Source of the DNA: Platerodrilus igneus
Taxonomy: Eukaryota > Arthropoda > Insecta > Coleoptera > Lycidae
NCBI GenBank assembly: GCA_036346225.1
Contig: JARFIW010001670.1
Span: 2,418,001-2,482,000, forward strand
Direction: 5' to 3'
DNA length: 64,000 nt
Positions within the stretch are counted from its first letter, which is position 1. Each line of letters starts with the position of its first letter. The notes beneath the pieces were generated by a model. That model was not told the DNA's origin. It saw only the letters and a list, made by a program, of their open reading frames with translations, and did no database searches. This document shows positions 34,481-46,328 of the stretch, in pieces. Both the position numbers and the translations under genes were made by a program.

Positions 34481-35870
34481 AATTTTCTTCCATTCTTGAA
34501 AGCAGCGTCTTTTGTTTGCGTTTTCAACTACCTTCTTATGGCAGTAATTTATGAGCATATGTCTATCGAGGTTAATCTACCATGATAATGGTTTCTTTGA
34601 ATCTGCGTGAGCTTTAAATTCTTCCCACGGTTTACATGTAACGCATTAATTCTTATGGCTGTCTTTATGATTATTGAGGTTGCAAGGTGCGTCAAACCAA
34701 TTCCATAGTTCAATAATTTGTTTTTGAATTCGTGTGAATGTGTACAAATTAACTTACCTATGCCGGTTATTTCCCTAGTATACATCTGTATTTTTTAAAT
34801 TTAAAATGAAGCGTGTTTAGTCTCGATCCTTACCAACATTTGTACTTAATATATCAGGTGCTTTCCCGTTTATTTCTGTACTCTAATTTAATATTACAAT
34901 GAAATATCCACGTTACAAGATGTAAAGTACCAAAGTTTCTATACATTTTCAGGGTGTTTAAATACTAGAAGCTGGTTCAACCGAAATTAATAAATTTCTT
35001 TCTACTACTTAATATTGATTTACGTAACGCGTTGACGTTACATTTGTGCCGTGTAGTTTTTGACGTTGATGATTTCTTTTAGACTACTGATCTTTGTATA
35101 TTGGCGGTTAGAAAAGAATTTACAGACATTACCAATTCTAAAGTATCTTTGATGGGTAACCTCTAGACTGTGGTAAGGTTTTTAATTCTTGATCGATAAC
35201 CAGTAGAAAAAAGTTGACCTCTTTTTTTTATCTTTGTGTTTCATAGTATATTAATTTTCTTTTTGAGTTTTGTTTGTATGGCGTTAAGAGTTGATGTGTT
35301 TCAACCGTTGTGTAATTATAATTAATTAGTTCTTTGTTGTGCTAAAATATAAAATTTGAAATCAATTTCTCTAAGTTCACGCTGAGCGCCATATTTCTAC
35401 ATTAATGAAAAAATTGTCCTTTTCTATTTCTAATTACCTGTTATATACAATTATTTACATTAGACTTACAATACACACATAATTCTGTACTTCTAATGGC
35501 CTTGCTCTCTGATATTTCACTTTTACTTTATAATCTAAAACTATCGAATTAAAATCAATATTCCCCCAATTTCATTCTTTCACCATATGAATTAATTTAA
35601 CTTTCTCTATCTCTTCATTCTTCCATATTAACACGCAGTCTTACCAAATACCAATTCCATCTCAAAAAAGATTTTTACCACATACATTAAATTCACAAGG
35701 TATTGCAGAAAAGACCTCACTGAATAAAACAATTTCAATAACGTATTGCATAAAAATTTCATTAAGTGGTCCCAGCTACACTGCATGGCATCTACTAATG
35801 CTACTGAAAAGGGACATCTCTAAACTGGTAAATATACCCATCTACCGAAAGCCCTTTATATCTTCTTCCT
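34481..35870. other. No recognised gene
   Basis: Minus-strand readings near 34549-34785 and 35050-35200 keep moderate open length with a protein-like composition, but I cannot match them to a family. They could be old transposon coding sequence. Nothing more can be supported. Confidence 0.35.
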
Positions 35871-35880
35871 AAAAATGATT

Positions 35881-36430
35881 TTACAAATCTATTTTCGAAA
35901 CAATCTTATTACTTAATCTCGACAAGAGACTATCTATTGACTTTGGACAATTATATTGTTTATTATTCCACCGCTTCATATTTTTCACATTCGAACATAA
36001 CCTCCTACTAACGTCGCTTCTTTTTACTATAACTAAATGATTCACAACACCAGTATTTAATTTCTCACTAATACCATCTTTTAAATTTTTATCACCGTCA
36101 TTCAATATCTTTTCAATCTCATCTGTTCTATCTTCCTAACCTGTAGAAATACTAAAATCCTCATCTTCCAACTCTTTATCATCTACTTTGGAACATTCAA
36201 TTAACGATGACTCTACTATATCCTCTACTTCACTCGGATCCTCAATATTCTTTACCTCTACTTCACTTACTTTATCCATTACTTCTTCTAATTATTGTTA
36301 TATCAGTTCTTGCTAGTATCATCATTTCCTTTGCATTCTTAAGTATTTAAATTCTTGCTACATGAATTACCACTTGTATCTCATACACTTTCTTTCATTT
36401 CATCTATTGATGGCTTTTTTAATTTATTTT
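35881..36430 (-). pseudogene. Decayed acidic coding region, family unknown
   Basis: A minus-strand frame can be followed from about 36430 to 35881 with only a few stops. The first part is Glu/Asp/Ser-rich (VKNIEDPSEVEDIVESS). The last 75 residues (35881-36105) are basic, with KRWNNKQYNC and a C-terminal SKIDL. An acidic N-terminal part occurs in several transposase families, including piggyBac, but I see no catalytic motif. It is probably a mobile-element relic. Confidence 0.3.
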
Positions 36431-36552
36431 ATATCTTGTTGTGTACTACTTTAGATGTTTTAAACGACAGCGCAGCAATCTAATAATCTGAAACTTGAAA
36501 TATATATTTAGGCTTCGTACAAGAGTCTAAGTTGTTATTTCATATTATTAAC

Positions 36553-36980
36553 TGATATCATTGTATTAAAAATAAACTTGCCTTGTGCAACTACCTAAAA
36601 TATGTGCATTTAGTAGATGACCTGTATTCATAAATTTGAACGTCTTTTTCTGACTATATCTGACATAAGTCAAAAACTCGACAACGTCAGATATGATTGA
36701 TAAAATTCCAAACGTAATTAAAATTTAGATTGATGTATGGTAGCGTACGCGATTTAGATTTGTCAATTTTTTCAATTGATATCACCGGTCCAGGTGGCTC
36801 AATTGGTTATAGTGTTGACGCCAAAACTGAAGGTTACAGGTTCGAATCCTGTTCAAGACCTTTTATTTTTTCTCTACCAATTGCTAGCTCTAGGCTTTGC
36901 GTAAAACTCTAACTTACTCTATCATTTTATCAATGAATATCAATGTATTAAAAATTAACTTGTCTTAGGCAACTAGCTAA
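36553..36980. repeat. 44-bp imperfect direct repeats bracketing a 340-bp block
   Basis: ATATCATTGTATTAAAAATA and following bases at 36553-36598 recur with a few changes at 36936-36980 (both continue with AACTTG and GGCAACTA- or TGCAACTA-like ends). The tRNA-like sequence lies between them. They are too long for a target duplication, so an old duplication or element ends are possible. Confidence 0.55.
36787..36860 (+). ncRNA. tRNA-like sequence (tRNA-derived SINE head or tRNA pseudogene)
   Basis: A 74-nt unit starting GGTC and ending GACC. It has an A-box-like TGGCTCAATTGG and a perfect T-arm ACAGG-TTCGAAT-CCTGT that includes the B box. TTTT follows. The D and anticodon stems do not pair well, and the acceptor pairs at only five of seven positions, so a functional tRNA is unlikely. 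It aligns with the head of the SINE-like unit at 8555-8710. Confidence 0.5.
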
Positions 36981-37435
36981 TAAAGGCAGGAGAAAGACTT
37001 TAAAACATAGGAAGAATATTAATAAAATGTAAAATGATGAGAATTGATTTGTAAACAAGGTTAGAAGTAAAAGAAAAATTAGAAGTGTTAAGGAAAGACG
37101 AGAAATTTACAAGATATAGTGTAGTAGTGTGCCAAGGGAAAAGAATATAAAAGAATTGAGAAGGCAAGTTATGATTGTCAAGGAAAAACAATAAAGATAA
37201 AAACAGATGATGATCGATTAAAGTTATTTTAAGATTTTTCGGAGAAAAATTTATTAATTTAAATTTATTTTGAAGACCAATAGATCGATAGTAAAAAAAA
37301 TAAATATTATTTGTACTCCCTAATTGTACTTAAAGGTATAAAAGCTAGAAAACTGCTAAAAAATAAATTTTGAAAATTTTGAAAAGCCCAGATGTGTTTA
37401 CAAAATTATAGAAAACTCAACAACATCATTAAGTC
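36981..37435. other. No gene seen
   Basis: Purine-rich on the plus strand, without recognisable coding or repeat structure. Confidence 0.45.
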
Positions 37436-37439
37436 TTCA

Positions 37440-38003
37440 GTCCTAGAACTGGTTGGATGCGTACCTCCATTGTATTTTATTCTGAGCTAACCTAAACATT
37501 TCTTTGAAATTCCCACAGCCTACATTTTTCACTATCTGCGTGTAATAGTTTGATTTAGGTCTACATTCACCTCTCTTTTACACCTTTTTCTGTTTCTAAT
37601 ATATTCCGCGCTATTCCCTCATATCTTAGTTTGTGCCCTATTATCCTATTTCTCCTGTTTTTACTGCTTTCCATATATTTCTTTATTCTCCTACCATTTC
37701 TGACAGCTCTTTGTTCTTAACTTTGTCTGTCTTTGATATCTTCATCATACGTCTGTAGCAACACATTTCAAAGGTTACTATCCTTTCCTTACCGTTTCTC
37801 TTACTGTCCAGATTTTACAGCCGAACAGTGCTGTGCTCCACACATATGCTTTCAGAAAACTTTTCCTTGTTTCTAGGTTTGTTGTCTTCAAATAGAGCAG
37901 CTGCTTTTTTTTTGTTAAATACTGCACGATCTAGTGCTAAGCTTTTGCATCTTGTCCTTTTATTGTTTTCTAGAAATATATTCTATTTCAGCAATATTCA
38001 ATG
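37440..38003 (-). pseudogene. LINE 3' fragment (endonuclease-RT family), cut by element D
   Basis: The minus-strand reading includes KAYVWSTALFGCKIW, then FEMCCYRRMMKIS, and the C-terminal FRLAQNK and ASNQF. These are the post-RT segments of an RTE-like LINE polyprotein. It matches the 3' part of the longer copy at 46515-49400, with stops and diverged bases. Element D inserted at its left-hand junction (38003/38004); the sequence right of D does not resume this LINE, so the fragment was already 5'-truncated. Confidence 0.7.
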
Positions 38004-39435
38004 TGTAATAATTGCATAATCAACCGTCCGTCGAGGGTCTGTAAAGACCAGTCAAGACGGTTAATTAAGGCCAGGCAGACTAAACTCAGCGGCGTAGGTC
38101 GTGGTTCAAACTCTTAACTAAAACCTTGCTTGTACTTACCAAAGATGCGATATGGATAAAAATCATCAATACATATATTAGCAATTCATAATAAACATGG
38201 GCGCCAATCAGCGGAAAGGCACTGATACCTAATAAAAGTAATCATGAAATAAACTCGTAGTTTAGAAAAAGCAATAACATTTTATTATACCCTCGACTGT
38301 CAGGAAAAGCATGTATAAACAAATAACTAAACAGTCTGGGACTCTAAATGCAATAAGGCCTACAGGGCCCACTATTCCGACATAAAATAACGTAACTCTA
38401 TCTAACCTAATTGTTATCTGGGGACGTGCACGTCGTCACGTATACCTAACCTTAGCCTAACTATGATTAACTTAATACCTTTAATTAATTTAACAAAAGC
38501 ACTAATAAGATTGCATATCCTATTTTTAATTGTTTACAGATTACTTGTTTTACAAGCTACTATGCTAATTGATAAAACAGAACTAAAATTCCAAATAGAC
38601 GCAATACCACACCTTATCAAATGTCTGCATCAGCGTTTAATACAAAAAGTACAAGAATCTATTTTAAAAATTATACTAATAAAATTAATATTGTGCACAG
38701 ATGCAATATATTACAAAAAAGTATTTGTAAGTATAGTATAAAAGCGAAACGTTATTTATACAAATATATTAATGCTGTACATCTTGTGTTAAACCATTTC
38801 TTACTTTTACAAAGAAAACAACAATGAAAAGTCTTTGTAACCAACCATTTGTAAATATTCATAACACAAAACAACAAAATAACTTCGCGGGAAACGTTGT
38901 TCATAAAGAAGTAACAATTATTTGACAGGCCCGATAATGTATGTACACCGGAACCCAGAATTAATACTCAGGTTAACTCGTTACAATTCAATAATTGTCT
39001 ACATAAATCGATGTAGTATCAGGAGGAAATTTATATCAAAGTGTTACTTGCATTATTAAAAATAAATGTCCTTTCAAACAAAATAAGTACTTACGTGTTC
39101 TAAGCACACACATAAACACGTCTTTCCCCAAAGACACACAAAAAAAAAAGCCGAGAATCATTGCTGTTTCTTTACATCTGCAACCACATTCCTGCAAAAA
39201 CCCCAATGAATTCGTCCGGTCCTGCGGCCATAGGCCGCACCATATGTTTAAATACCAGAAACTAAACCCTCTCACTACATTGTATTGTAAATATTTTGCG
39301 ATCTCAGGTACCGTAGATGTAAAACAAAAGCTTTTTAAAATATAGAAGCATTTGCTTGTATGAGATTATTCCACCACGGTTCGTGAAATATACAATTTTA
39401 TGCTCAACAAAGCGATTAAAAATCGGGTTGTTACA
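38004..39435 (-). repeat. Element D, 3' LTR (left copy)
   Basis: 1432 bp, TGTAATAATTGC to TTGTTACA on the plus strand. It differs from 44907-46328 mostly by run lengths, such as the A run near 39140. The open frames inside it (38463-38827, 39036-39275) have no family signature. Confidence 0.92.
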
Positions 39436-40177
39436 CCCCCACAAAAGTTGAAATTGCGGGAAGAAATTTCAACCCTTTAACCTCTCAACGTAAGGAAACC
39501 ACACTAGACACATTTTGAACTTGAAATACGTTAAAGTCACCAAGTCAATATTAAACACCATACCCGACACCAATTACCGAAACTCTAAAACAAAATGAAT
39601 TGCTACAACCTCAGGCAATAAGAAAAGGAATAACTGTAAGAGGAAATAGGAAAATAAAGATAGGAATATTCTTTTGTTGTTAAAGAGAAAACAAAACAAA
39701 GCTCTCTTCAATCTCCAACAAATTAAAATGGTTCACACACTTAAGTGATTAAAGGTAACTTGAAAAACTATTAGCTCCAGCAACTATCGAAACAATAGTT
39801 ACAAATCCAACTCTTGAAGCTAAGTTCCTAAGTATTAAAACTTAATAATCGGCAAATATCTACTTTAGAAGCCAAGCTTCTATTAAATAAAATGCGCAGT
39901 CTAAACTGCAACTACAGAATTTGAATAAGCGAAAGTGAATGGAGTGATCAGTTCCAACATCAACGAAACTCAAATCCAATAACCCACAAAATATACAAAA
40001 AATAGACTTCTAGGCGAAATCCAAAAATAAGTGTATGGACCAACGCCCAAAACAACCTCTGCACCAGCAAAAGCAGAAATAAAATGTGAATACTAGTGAA
40101 TGCACAAGGCTTAAATCCAACATCTTGAATTCAACTTAACAACTGAGAACTGGGGATAAAGGTAATAAGGAAAATAT
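39436..40177 (-). other. Element D 3' non-coding region with consecutive hairpins and purine tract
   Basis: On the minus strand GTGGGGG immediately precedes the LTR. Between 39738 and 39909 lie five consecutive short inverted repeats: CACTTAAGTG (39738-39747), AACTAT/ATAGTT (39782-39800), AAGT/ACTT (about 39830-39843), TAGAAGC/GCTTCTA (39866-39882) and GCAGT/ACTGC (39896-39909). No coding homology is seen. Confidence 0.7.
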
Positions 40178-41185
40178 TTAATGTGGCTTTAAATCTTTAA
40201 CATGAAAAATACCCAACGGTTTATCATCCACCGTCGCTAAGCGGTAAGTCGTAGTACCAACAACCTCAATTATCTTAGCTTCCAAATATTTAGGAGCTAA
40301 TTTTTATTAAATGATTTAGTAGCATCCGACAGAACAAAATTCTTTCTCCAAACAAGATCACCAACATTAAACTTCAAAGGTCTTCGTCTTAGATTATATG
40401 AACGGGTATTGCGCTCATACGCCAAATGAAGATTTCTTTTACCTCCCTAAAAATTGGAGATAGTTCATTCATGTCTCGAACTAACTGTTCTCGATTTTCT
40501 AAAACAACTCATCCTCTTTGAAATCCTTTAACCGACCAAAAAAATCTCCAGAAATAGGAACGGTACGGCCAAAAGCCAAAAATGATGGTGAAAATTTTGT
40601 TGATTCGTGAACAGCGTTTCGGAGGGCGTGTCCGATTTTATGGATTTCAACATCCCATTCCTTATGACTGTCTTTAATATAACTACGGATGGCTGTTCCA
40701 ATAACTTTATTTACTCTTTCGACAAAATTTACCTGCGGATGGTAATTTGCGTTAAACCAAACGGATTGAACGTTATAAGTATTCATTAATTTTGAAAACA
40801 AAACGCTTTTAAATTGGGGACCATTATCCACCATACAAATTTGTGGAACCCCGTAAACCAAAAACACATAATTTTCAATATATTCACAGATGCGTTGTGC
40901 AGAGGCATTGCGCATTGGGTGGATTAGAGTAAATTTGGTAAACCAATCACAGATGACTAAAAGAACTGTATTCCCTTGTTTTGAACGAGGAAAAGGACCA
41001 ACTAAATCGATAGAAAGGCATTGAAATGGGAAAGAGATCTGCTTTTCCTGGCCCATAAATCCATAATGATTAAATTGAGCAGATTTGCTTTCACAACAAA
41101 TTTTACAATTGCGAATATATTTAGAAATGTCCGACTTCATTTTGGGCCAATAATATAACTCTTTAATCTTTGAAAAGTTTTGAAA
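40178..41185 (-). pseudogene. Element D integrase
   Basis: The 213-residue frame (40499-41140) starts in the zinc site (CKICC) and has Asp45 (SIDLVGPFPRS), Asp105 (MVDNGPQF) and Glu141 (NFVERVNK), a complete DDE triad. The C-terminal domain continues in another frame to a stop at 40178, with NLRRRP, LAPKY and HVKDLKPH. The zinc-site histidines lie upstream across a frame break near 41185. Confidence 0.88.
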
Positions 41186-41189
41186 ACTC

Positions 41190-41880
41190 CTAAATGAGCC
41201 GAGGTAGGGTCATCGTGACACTTTGCAAAATCTCATTACGACTCGACTTTGGAACAACTAGTTTCCATTCCACCAAATTTGATTCAATTGATAAATTATT
41301 AGAAATATATTTATAAATTTTTCCATCTTCAACTCTCCAATCCGGATAAGAATCAGGTTTATTAGAAATTTCTGATAGCATCTTTTTGTACCAGTCATCG
41401 ATATCATCAGAAGAAAATTTTAAAGAATTAATTTCAACAGGAGCTCTGGAAAGAGCATCAGGTACAACATGTAGTTTACCCTTCCTATGAATCACCTCAT
41501 AATCAAACTGCTGAAGCTTAACGCTCCAACGCGCTAATCGACCTGAAGGATCTTTTAGGCTATTAAGCCAGATCAAAGAATGAAGATCGGTAATAACCTT
41601 GAAGTGTGTGCCTTCTATGTAAGGCCTAAATTTCTGAATGCCAAAATGACAGCTAACAATTCCCTTTCTGTCACCGAGTAATTTTTCTCAGCCTTATTAA
41701 GAGCACGAGATGCGTAAGCAATTACCTTTTCGTTGTCGCCCTCGCCTTGAGTCAGCACAACTCCAACACCATAATTCGACGCATCACATTGTAAGTAGAA
41801 ATGCTTAGTAAAGTCAGGGCTAGCCAAAATGGGAGCCTGGCCAAGACAAGCTTTAATTTTGCAAAGGATTTAAGAGCTTC
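41190..41880 (-). pseudogene. Element D RNase H and connection
   Basis: Frames 41615-41827 and 41190-41576. The first has LQCDASNYGVG with the first catalytic Asp, then SVTERELLAV with the Glu. The second has WLNSLKDPSGRLARWSVKL and VPDALSRAP, the end of RNase H, followed by the linker to integrase. A frame break lies between 41576 and 41615, close to the DHHSL-type box. Confidence 0.85.
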
Positions 41881-41889
41881 TTCATTCCA

Positions 41890-42790
41890 GGTAATAGATT
41901 GAGACTTCCTTTACTTTTAATAGGTCATTAATCGGAGCCAAAATTGTGGAAAATCATTGATGAATCGACGATACCACGAACACATTCCAGTAAAACGTTT
42001 AATTTCTGTGGCTGTCTTAGGTAGCGGAAAATTGACTATAGCATCTATCTTAGAAGGATCGGTATGAAGACCGTCTTTATCAACAACATAACCCAAATAT
42101 AATAACTTGGGTTTACAAAATTCACATTTTGAAATATTAATGGTAAAATTTGCAACTCTAAGTCTTTTGTAAACTTCCTCTAAAATTTCAATATGTTCTT
42201 TAAAAGTACTCGATACGACAATAATATCATCTAAATAAACAAAAACATTTTGCGACAAGGAATGGCCAAAATAGACTCCATGAGTCGCTGAAGCGTACTA
42301 GGCGCGTTGGTTAAACCCATAGCCATAACATTATACTCGAATAAACCTCGGCGAGGAACTGTAAAGGCAGTCTTTCTCTACTCGCCGCGTCTAAAGGTAT
42401 TTGCCAAAAGCTTTCTTTAAATCAATAGAGGTTAAGTACCTGGCATTGCGAAACCTATCAAGTATGTCATTTAAAAATGGAAGAGGATACGCATCTTGTT
42501 TTGTTACAGAATTCAATTTTTGCATCAAAGCAAACACGAAATTCTCCTGACTTCTTCTTAACCAACAGCATCGGCGAATTCCAAGGACTAGAACTCGGGC
42601 TAATAATGCCTTGAGCCAGCATCTCATCAATCTCTTTATTTGCATGTGCTAGCATGGCAGGTGATAAAGGATAATAACGTTGTTTAATTGGAATAACATC
42701 GCCAGTAATAATAGTATGAGTGACTTTATCAGTTCGACCCAATTCTGGACGATCAAGTAAGTTAAATAAAGAAATAATACGATTCAATTC
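41890..42790 (-). pseudogene. Element D reverse transcriptase
   Basis: Three frames. 42467-42787 has the N-terminal PSSSPWNSP and KKKSGEFRVC motifs. 42391-42645, in another frame, has TSIDLKKAF with the first catalytic Asp. 41917-42258 has the VYLDDIIVVS box and the thumb (CSWYRRFI). The intervening stretch 42259-42390 reads on in a further frame. All RT motifs are present, so few changes separate this from an intact enzyme. Confidence 0.88.
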
Positions 42791-43089
42791 CGATTTTGAC
42801 CTTCATCCAATTCATCAGCACATTTAATCATATGAAAAGTATCAATTTCAGAAGAACAAGCAAAAATTCTTTTGTAGAAAAATCTACTTTAATTTCAAAT
42901 AATTGGCAAAAATCTACACCAAGGGTAAGGGCATTCTCAATTGTATCAGAAACCAAAATTGATAATTCATGAGTGAGACATTAACACAAAGTGGCAAAGT
43001 AATCTTACCAAGAATAGACTGTGAAGTACCATCAGCCGTAGAGAGTGACGAAAACTCATCGTTACGATTTAATTTTAAATCGTATTTGT

Positions 43090-43330
43090 CAATTAAAATA
43101 TTCCCGATTTCCCTAATATCGTGGTCGTTGCGCCAGAATCCAATAGAGCAACTAAATTATCGTTAAAAATTTTAACAGCGATATGAGGTCTGGAATCTCT
43201 TTCAGAATTATAGAAATTAGAAGAAATTTTAGTAGTTTGTAAAAATTTTTGACTTTTGAAGCCAATCGGGCCAAATCTTTTGTCAGCCAGCGCAAATTTT
43301 GGTGAAGAGGTACATCGGCTAACGAAATGA
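43090..43330 (-). pseudogene. Element D aspartic protease
   Basis: The frame 43093-43434 ends with VALLDSGATTTILG, the retropepsin active site (DSG), and KSGIF. It would cleave the polyprotein. The flap region falls beyond the frame stop at 43093, so the domain continues in a different frame or is damaged. It overlaps the end of the zinc-knuckle frame. Confidence 0.8.
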
Positions 43331-43693
43331 CTATTCGAAACTAGTTTTTGACTTCTGGGAGCATTTTGGACAATCCAATGAAATAACATCGTGTTGTCCG
43401 CACAAATAACAAAATAATGCGCGCTTTTCGGCACAGGTATGAAATGAATGACCTAATTTTTTGCAGTTGAAACAAATTGTAGTAGACTTGGCAGTATTCG
43501 TTTTTGAGAAATTAGAAATATCAGTTCTTGCTACTATATTTTTTGTAGTAGGTGAAACAAGGACCCTAGGATTTGGACTGAATGGCAATCTGTTGGAAGT
43601 GGGAAGCTCCTCGACAGATGCATGTCGTAATTTAATACCTTCCAAGGTTTTACATAAAGAGATTAGGTGCGAAATGTCCGTAACCTCAATCAA
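43331..43693 (-). pseudogene. Element D capsid end and nucleocapsid
   Basis: 120 residues containing CKTLEGIKLR (compare KRLEEASL in B and C), then CFNCKKLGHSFHTC (a CX2CX4HX4C knuckle), CYLCG and CPKC. The same double-cysteine layout occurs in elements B and C. It would bind element RNA. Confidence 0.85.
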
Positions 43694-43739
43694 AGCTAAT
43701 TGAGTGGCATAAAAGATTGCAAATTTCTTTTAATAATTT

Positions 43740-44700
43740 TCAGTTGTTCGAGTTTGCAATAGCTTCATCCAATTGAGCAAATAAATTTACCATGGTAGAA
43801 ATATAAACAATAGGGGACTCTTCAATTTTTGTTTTCGCGCCTTTATGTCGGCCAATAAATTTTCATTGTAGTCCTCGGGAGAAAGTCTTGTTTAAGTTTG
43901 TAAATTAATTCATCCCAGGAATGAACAGAGGAACGGGTGGCTCTAAACCAAGCCAGAGCCGAATCAGAAAATAGGTCAATGGCTCCTTCGAATAAATCTT
44001 CAGAAGAAACCTTCCGAGCAACCTGAAGCTCATTGCAACGTTGAATGAAAGATAAAACAGAAATATTTTTCGGATCACCCGTAAACTGGAGACCCCATTT
44101 ATAAATCGGAACCGCTGAACGAGTTCTATTAAGCGAGTCAATTAAGGTACTAAGGTCCTTAGTTGAAATACCAACTGAAGGCTCAGTGTGGGTGACAATG
44201 TTGGACGTAGAAGGTAGGTCTTTTCCGGTAGGAACATGAGTAGAGTCGCGATTAACACCTAAAGAAAAATACGTAAAGTTAGAATTAAATTCTTGTTCTT
44301 CATGGACTTGCTCTAACATTTCAATAGACTTAATACAACGAGAAAATATTTGTGAATGAAATGAAGAATATTCTTCATTGAAGGTTGTGTATGTTAACCT
44401 TCGATAGACGTGTGAAAGTCTGGTATGCAACCGTAAATATTCATTTTTCTTAGGAGTAATTTTATAAGAATGAAGCAAGGATTCCAATTCATTAATTTTT
44501 GTTCTAAACAATTTAATTCGTCTTTTGATTAATTTGAATTTTTCGTAGTTAGAAAAAATTGAAACATCCATTTTTTCTAATGCAAGTTTGGAACGTAATA
44601 ATTTTCTTTTAACATCAACAGTTTTATCAGAAGGATCTGAATTTCGAATTAATAATTCGTGACTCAGCTCGTCAGCTTTTAAAGACTCTACTATAAACAT
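43740..44700 (-). pseudogene. Element D gag (matrix and capsid)
   Basis: The frame 43843-44739. The likely start is Met at 44700 (MFIVESLKADELSHELLIR), because this lines up with the starts of gag in B and C. It has a Lys-rich helical N-terminus and the capsid segment WGLQFTGDPKN and DLFEGAIDLF. A frameshift near 43843 leads into the next capsid part. It is diverged from B and C gag but clearly of the same lineage. Confidence 0.82.
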
Positions 44701-44883
44701 TTTCAATAATAATATCAGTTCAATAAATTCAAAATACACGCATATGTTAACTCCACAAAAAAATTATAATGTACATTCAACTTGGCAAGTAAAAGCAAAT
44801 GCTTCAGCACAACAATTCAAAAGTGTCTGCGTTAGTACAATTATGTTTGAAAAATTGAGCAAAGTAAAAACGATACAAAATTC

Positions 44884-44906
44884 GAGCCCCAAGCGTTAGG
44901 CGCTAG
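44884..44906 (-). promoter_or_regulatory. Element D primer binding site
   Basis: The minus strand after the 5' LTR reads CTAGCGCCTAACGCTTGGGG, ending in GC. Compared with B and C it shows the common pattern GCGCC, AACG and GGGGC of a Lys-tRNA-type site. Confidence 0.7.
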
Positions 44907-46328
44907 TGTAATAATTGCATAATCAACCGTCCGTCGAGGGTCTGTAAAGACCAGTCAAGACGGTTAATTAAGGCCAGGCAGACTAAACTCAGCGGCGTAG
45001 GTCGTGGTTCAAACTCTTAACTAAAACCTTGCTTGTACTTACCAAAGATGCGATATGGATAAAATCATCAATACATATATTAGCAATTCATAATAAACAT
45101 GGGCGCCAATCAGCGGAAAGGCACTGATACCTAATAAAAGTAATCATGAAATAAACTCGTAGTTTAGAAAACGCAATAACATTTTATTATACCCTCGACT
45201 GTCAGGAAAAGCATGTATAAACAAATAACTAAACAGTCTGGGACTCTAAATGCAATAAGGCCTACAGGGCCCACTATTCCGACATAAAATAACGTAACTC
45301 TATCTAACCTAATTGTTATCTGGGGACGTGCACGTCGTCACGTATACCTAACCTTAGCCTAACTATGATTAACTTAATACCTTTAATTAATTTAACAAAA
45401 GCACTAATAAGATTGCATATCCTATTTTTAATTGTTTACAGATTACTTGTTTTACAAGCTACTATGTTAATTGATAAAACAGAACTAAAAATTCCAAATA
45501 GACGCAATACCACACCTTATCAAATGTCTGCATCAGCGTTTAATACAAAAAGTACAAGAATCTATTTTAAAATTATACTAATAAAATTAATATTGTGCAC
45601 AGATGCAATATATTACAAAAAGTATTTGTAAGTATAGTATAAAAGCGAAACGTTATTTATACAAATATATTAATGCTGTACATCTTGTGTTAAACCATTT
45701 CTTACTTTTACAAAGAAAACAACAATGAAAAGTCTTTGTAACCAACCATTTGTAAATATTCATAACACAAAACAACAAAATAACTTCGCGGAAACGTTGT
45801 TCATAAAGAAGTAACAATTATTTGACAGGACCGATAATGTATGTACACCGGAACCCAGAATTAATACTCAGGTTAACTCGTTACAATTCAATAATTGTCT
45901 ACATAAATCGATGTAGTATCAGGAGGAAATTTATATCAAAGTGTTACTTGCATTATTAAAAATAAATGTCCTTTCAAACAAAATAAGTACTTACGTGTTC
46001 TAAGCACACATAAACACGTCTTTCCCCAAAGACACACAAAAAAGCCGAGAATCATTGCTGTTTCTTTACATCTGCAACCACATTCCTGCAAAACCCCAAT
46101 GAATTCGTCCGGTCCTGCGGCCATAGGCCGCACCATATGTTTAAATACCAGAAACTAAACCCTCTCACTACATTGTATTGTAAATATTTTGCGATCTCAG
46201 GTACCGTAGATGTAAAACAAAAGCTTTTTAAAATATAGAAGCATTTGCTTGTATGAGATTATTCCACCACGGTTCGTGAAATATACAATTTTATGCTCAA
46301 CAAAGCGATTAAAAATCGGGTTGTTACA
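44907..46328 (-). repeat. Element D, 5' LTR (right copy)
   Basis: 1422 bp, the partner of 38004-39435, followed by the AATG target duplication at 46329-46332. Confidence 0.92.

Larger units (their letters stand above)
38004..46328 (-). mobile_element. Element D: Ty3/gypsy LTR retrotransposon, all modules present
   Basis: A complete insertion of 8325 bp with LTRs of 1432 and 1422 bp. AATG at 38000-38003 and 46329-46332 is a perfect target duplication. The minus strand carries, in order: LTR, primer site, gag, zinc knuckle, protease, RT, RNase H, integrase, hairpin-rich 3' region, purine tract, LTR. It is the only one of the four related elements with every module. Frameshifts interrupt the coding sequence at several points; some may be assembly errors. 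Confidence 0.93.

Noticed and set aside
36787..36860. Functional tRNA gene
   Set aside because: T-arm and boxes are good, but the D arm, anticodon arm and acceptor do not pair properly.
38463..38827. Overlapping open frames in element D LTR, repeated at 45365
   Set aside because: AT-rich LTR sequence, altered by run-length differences between the copies, with no domain.
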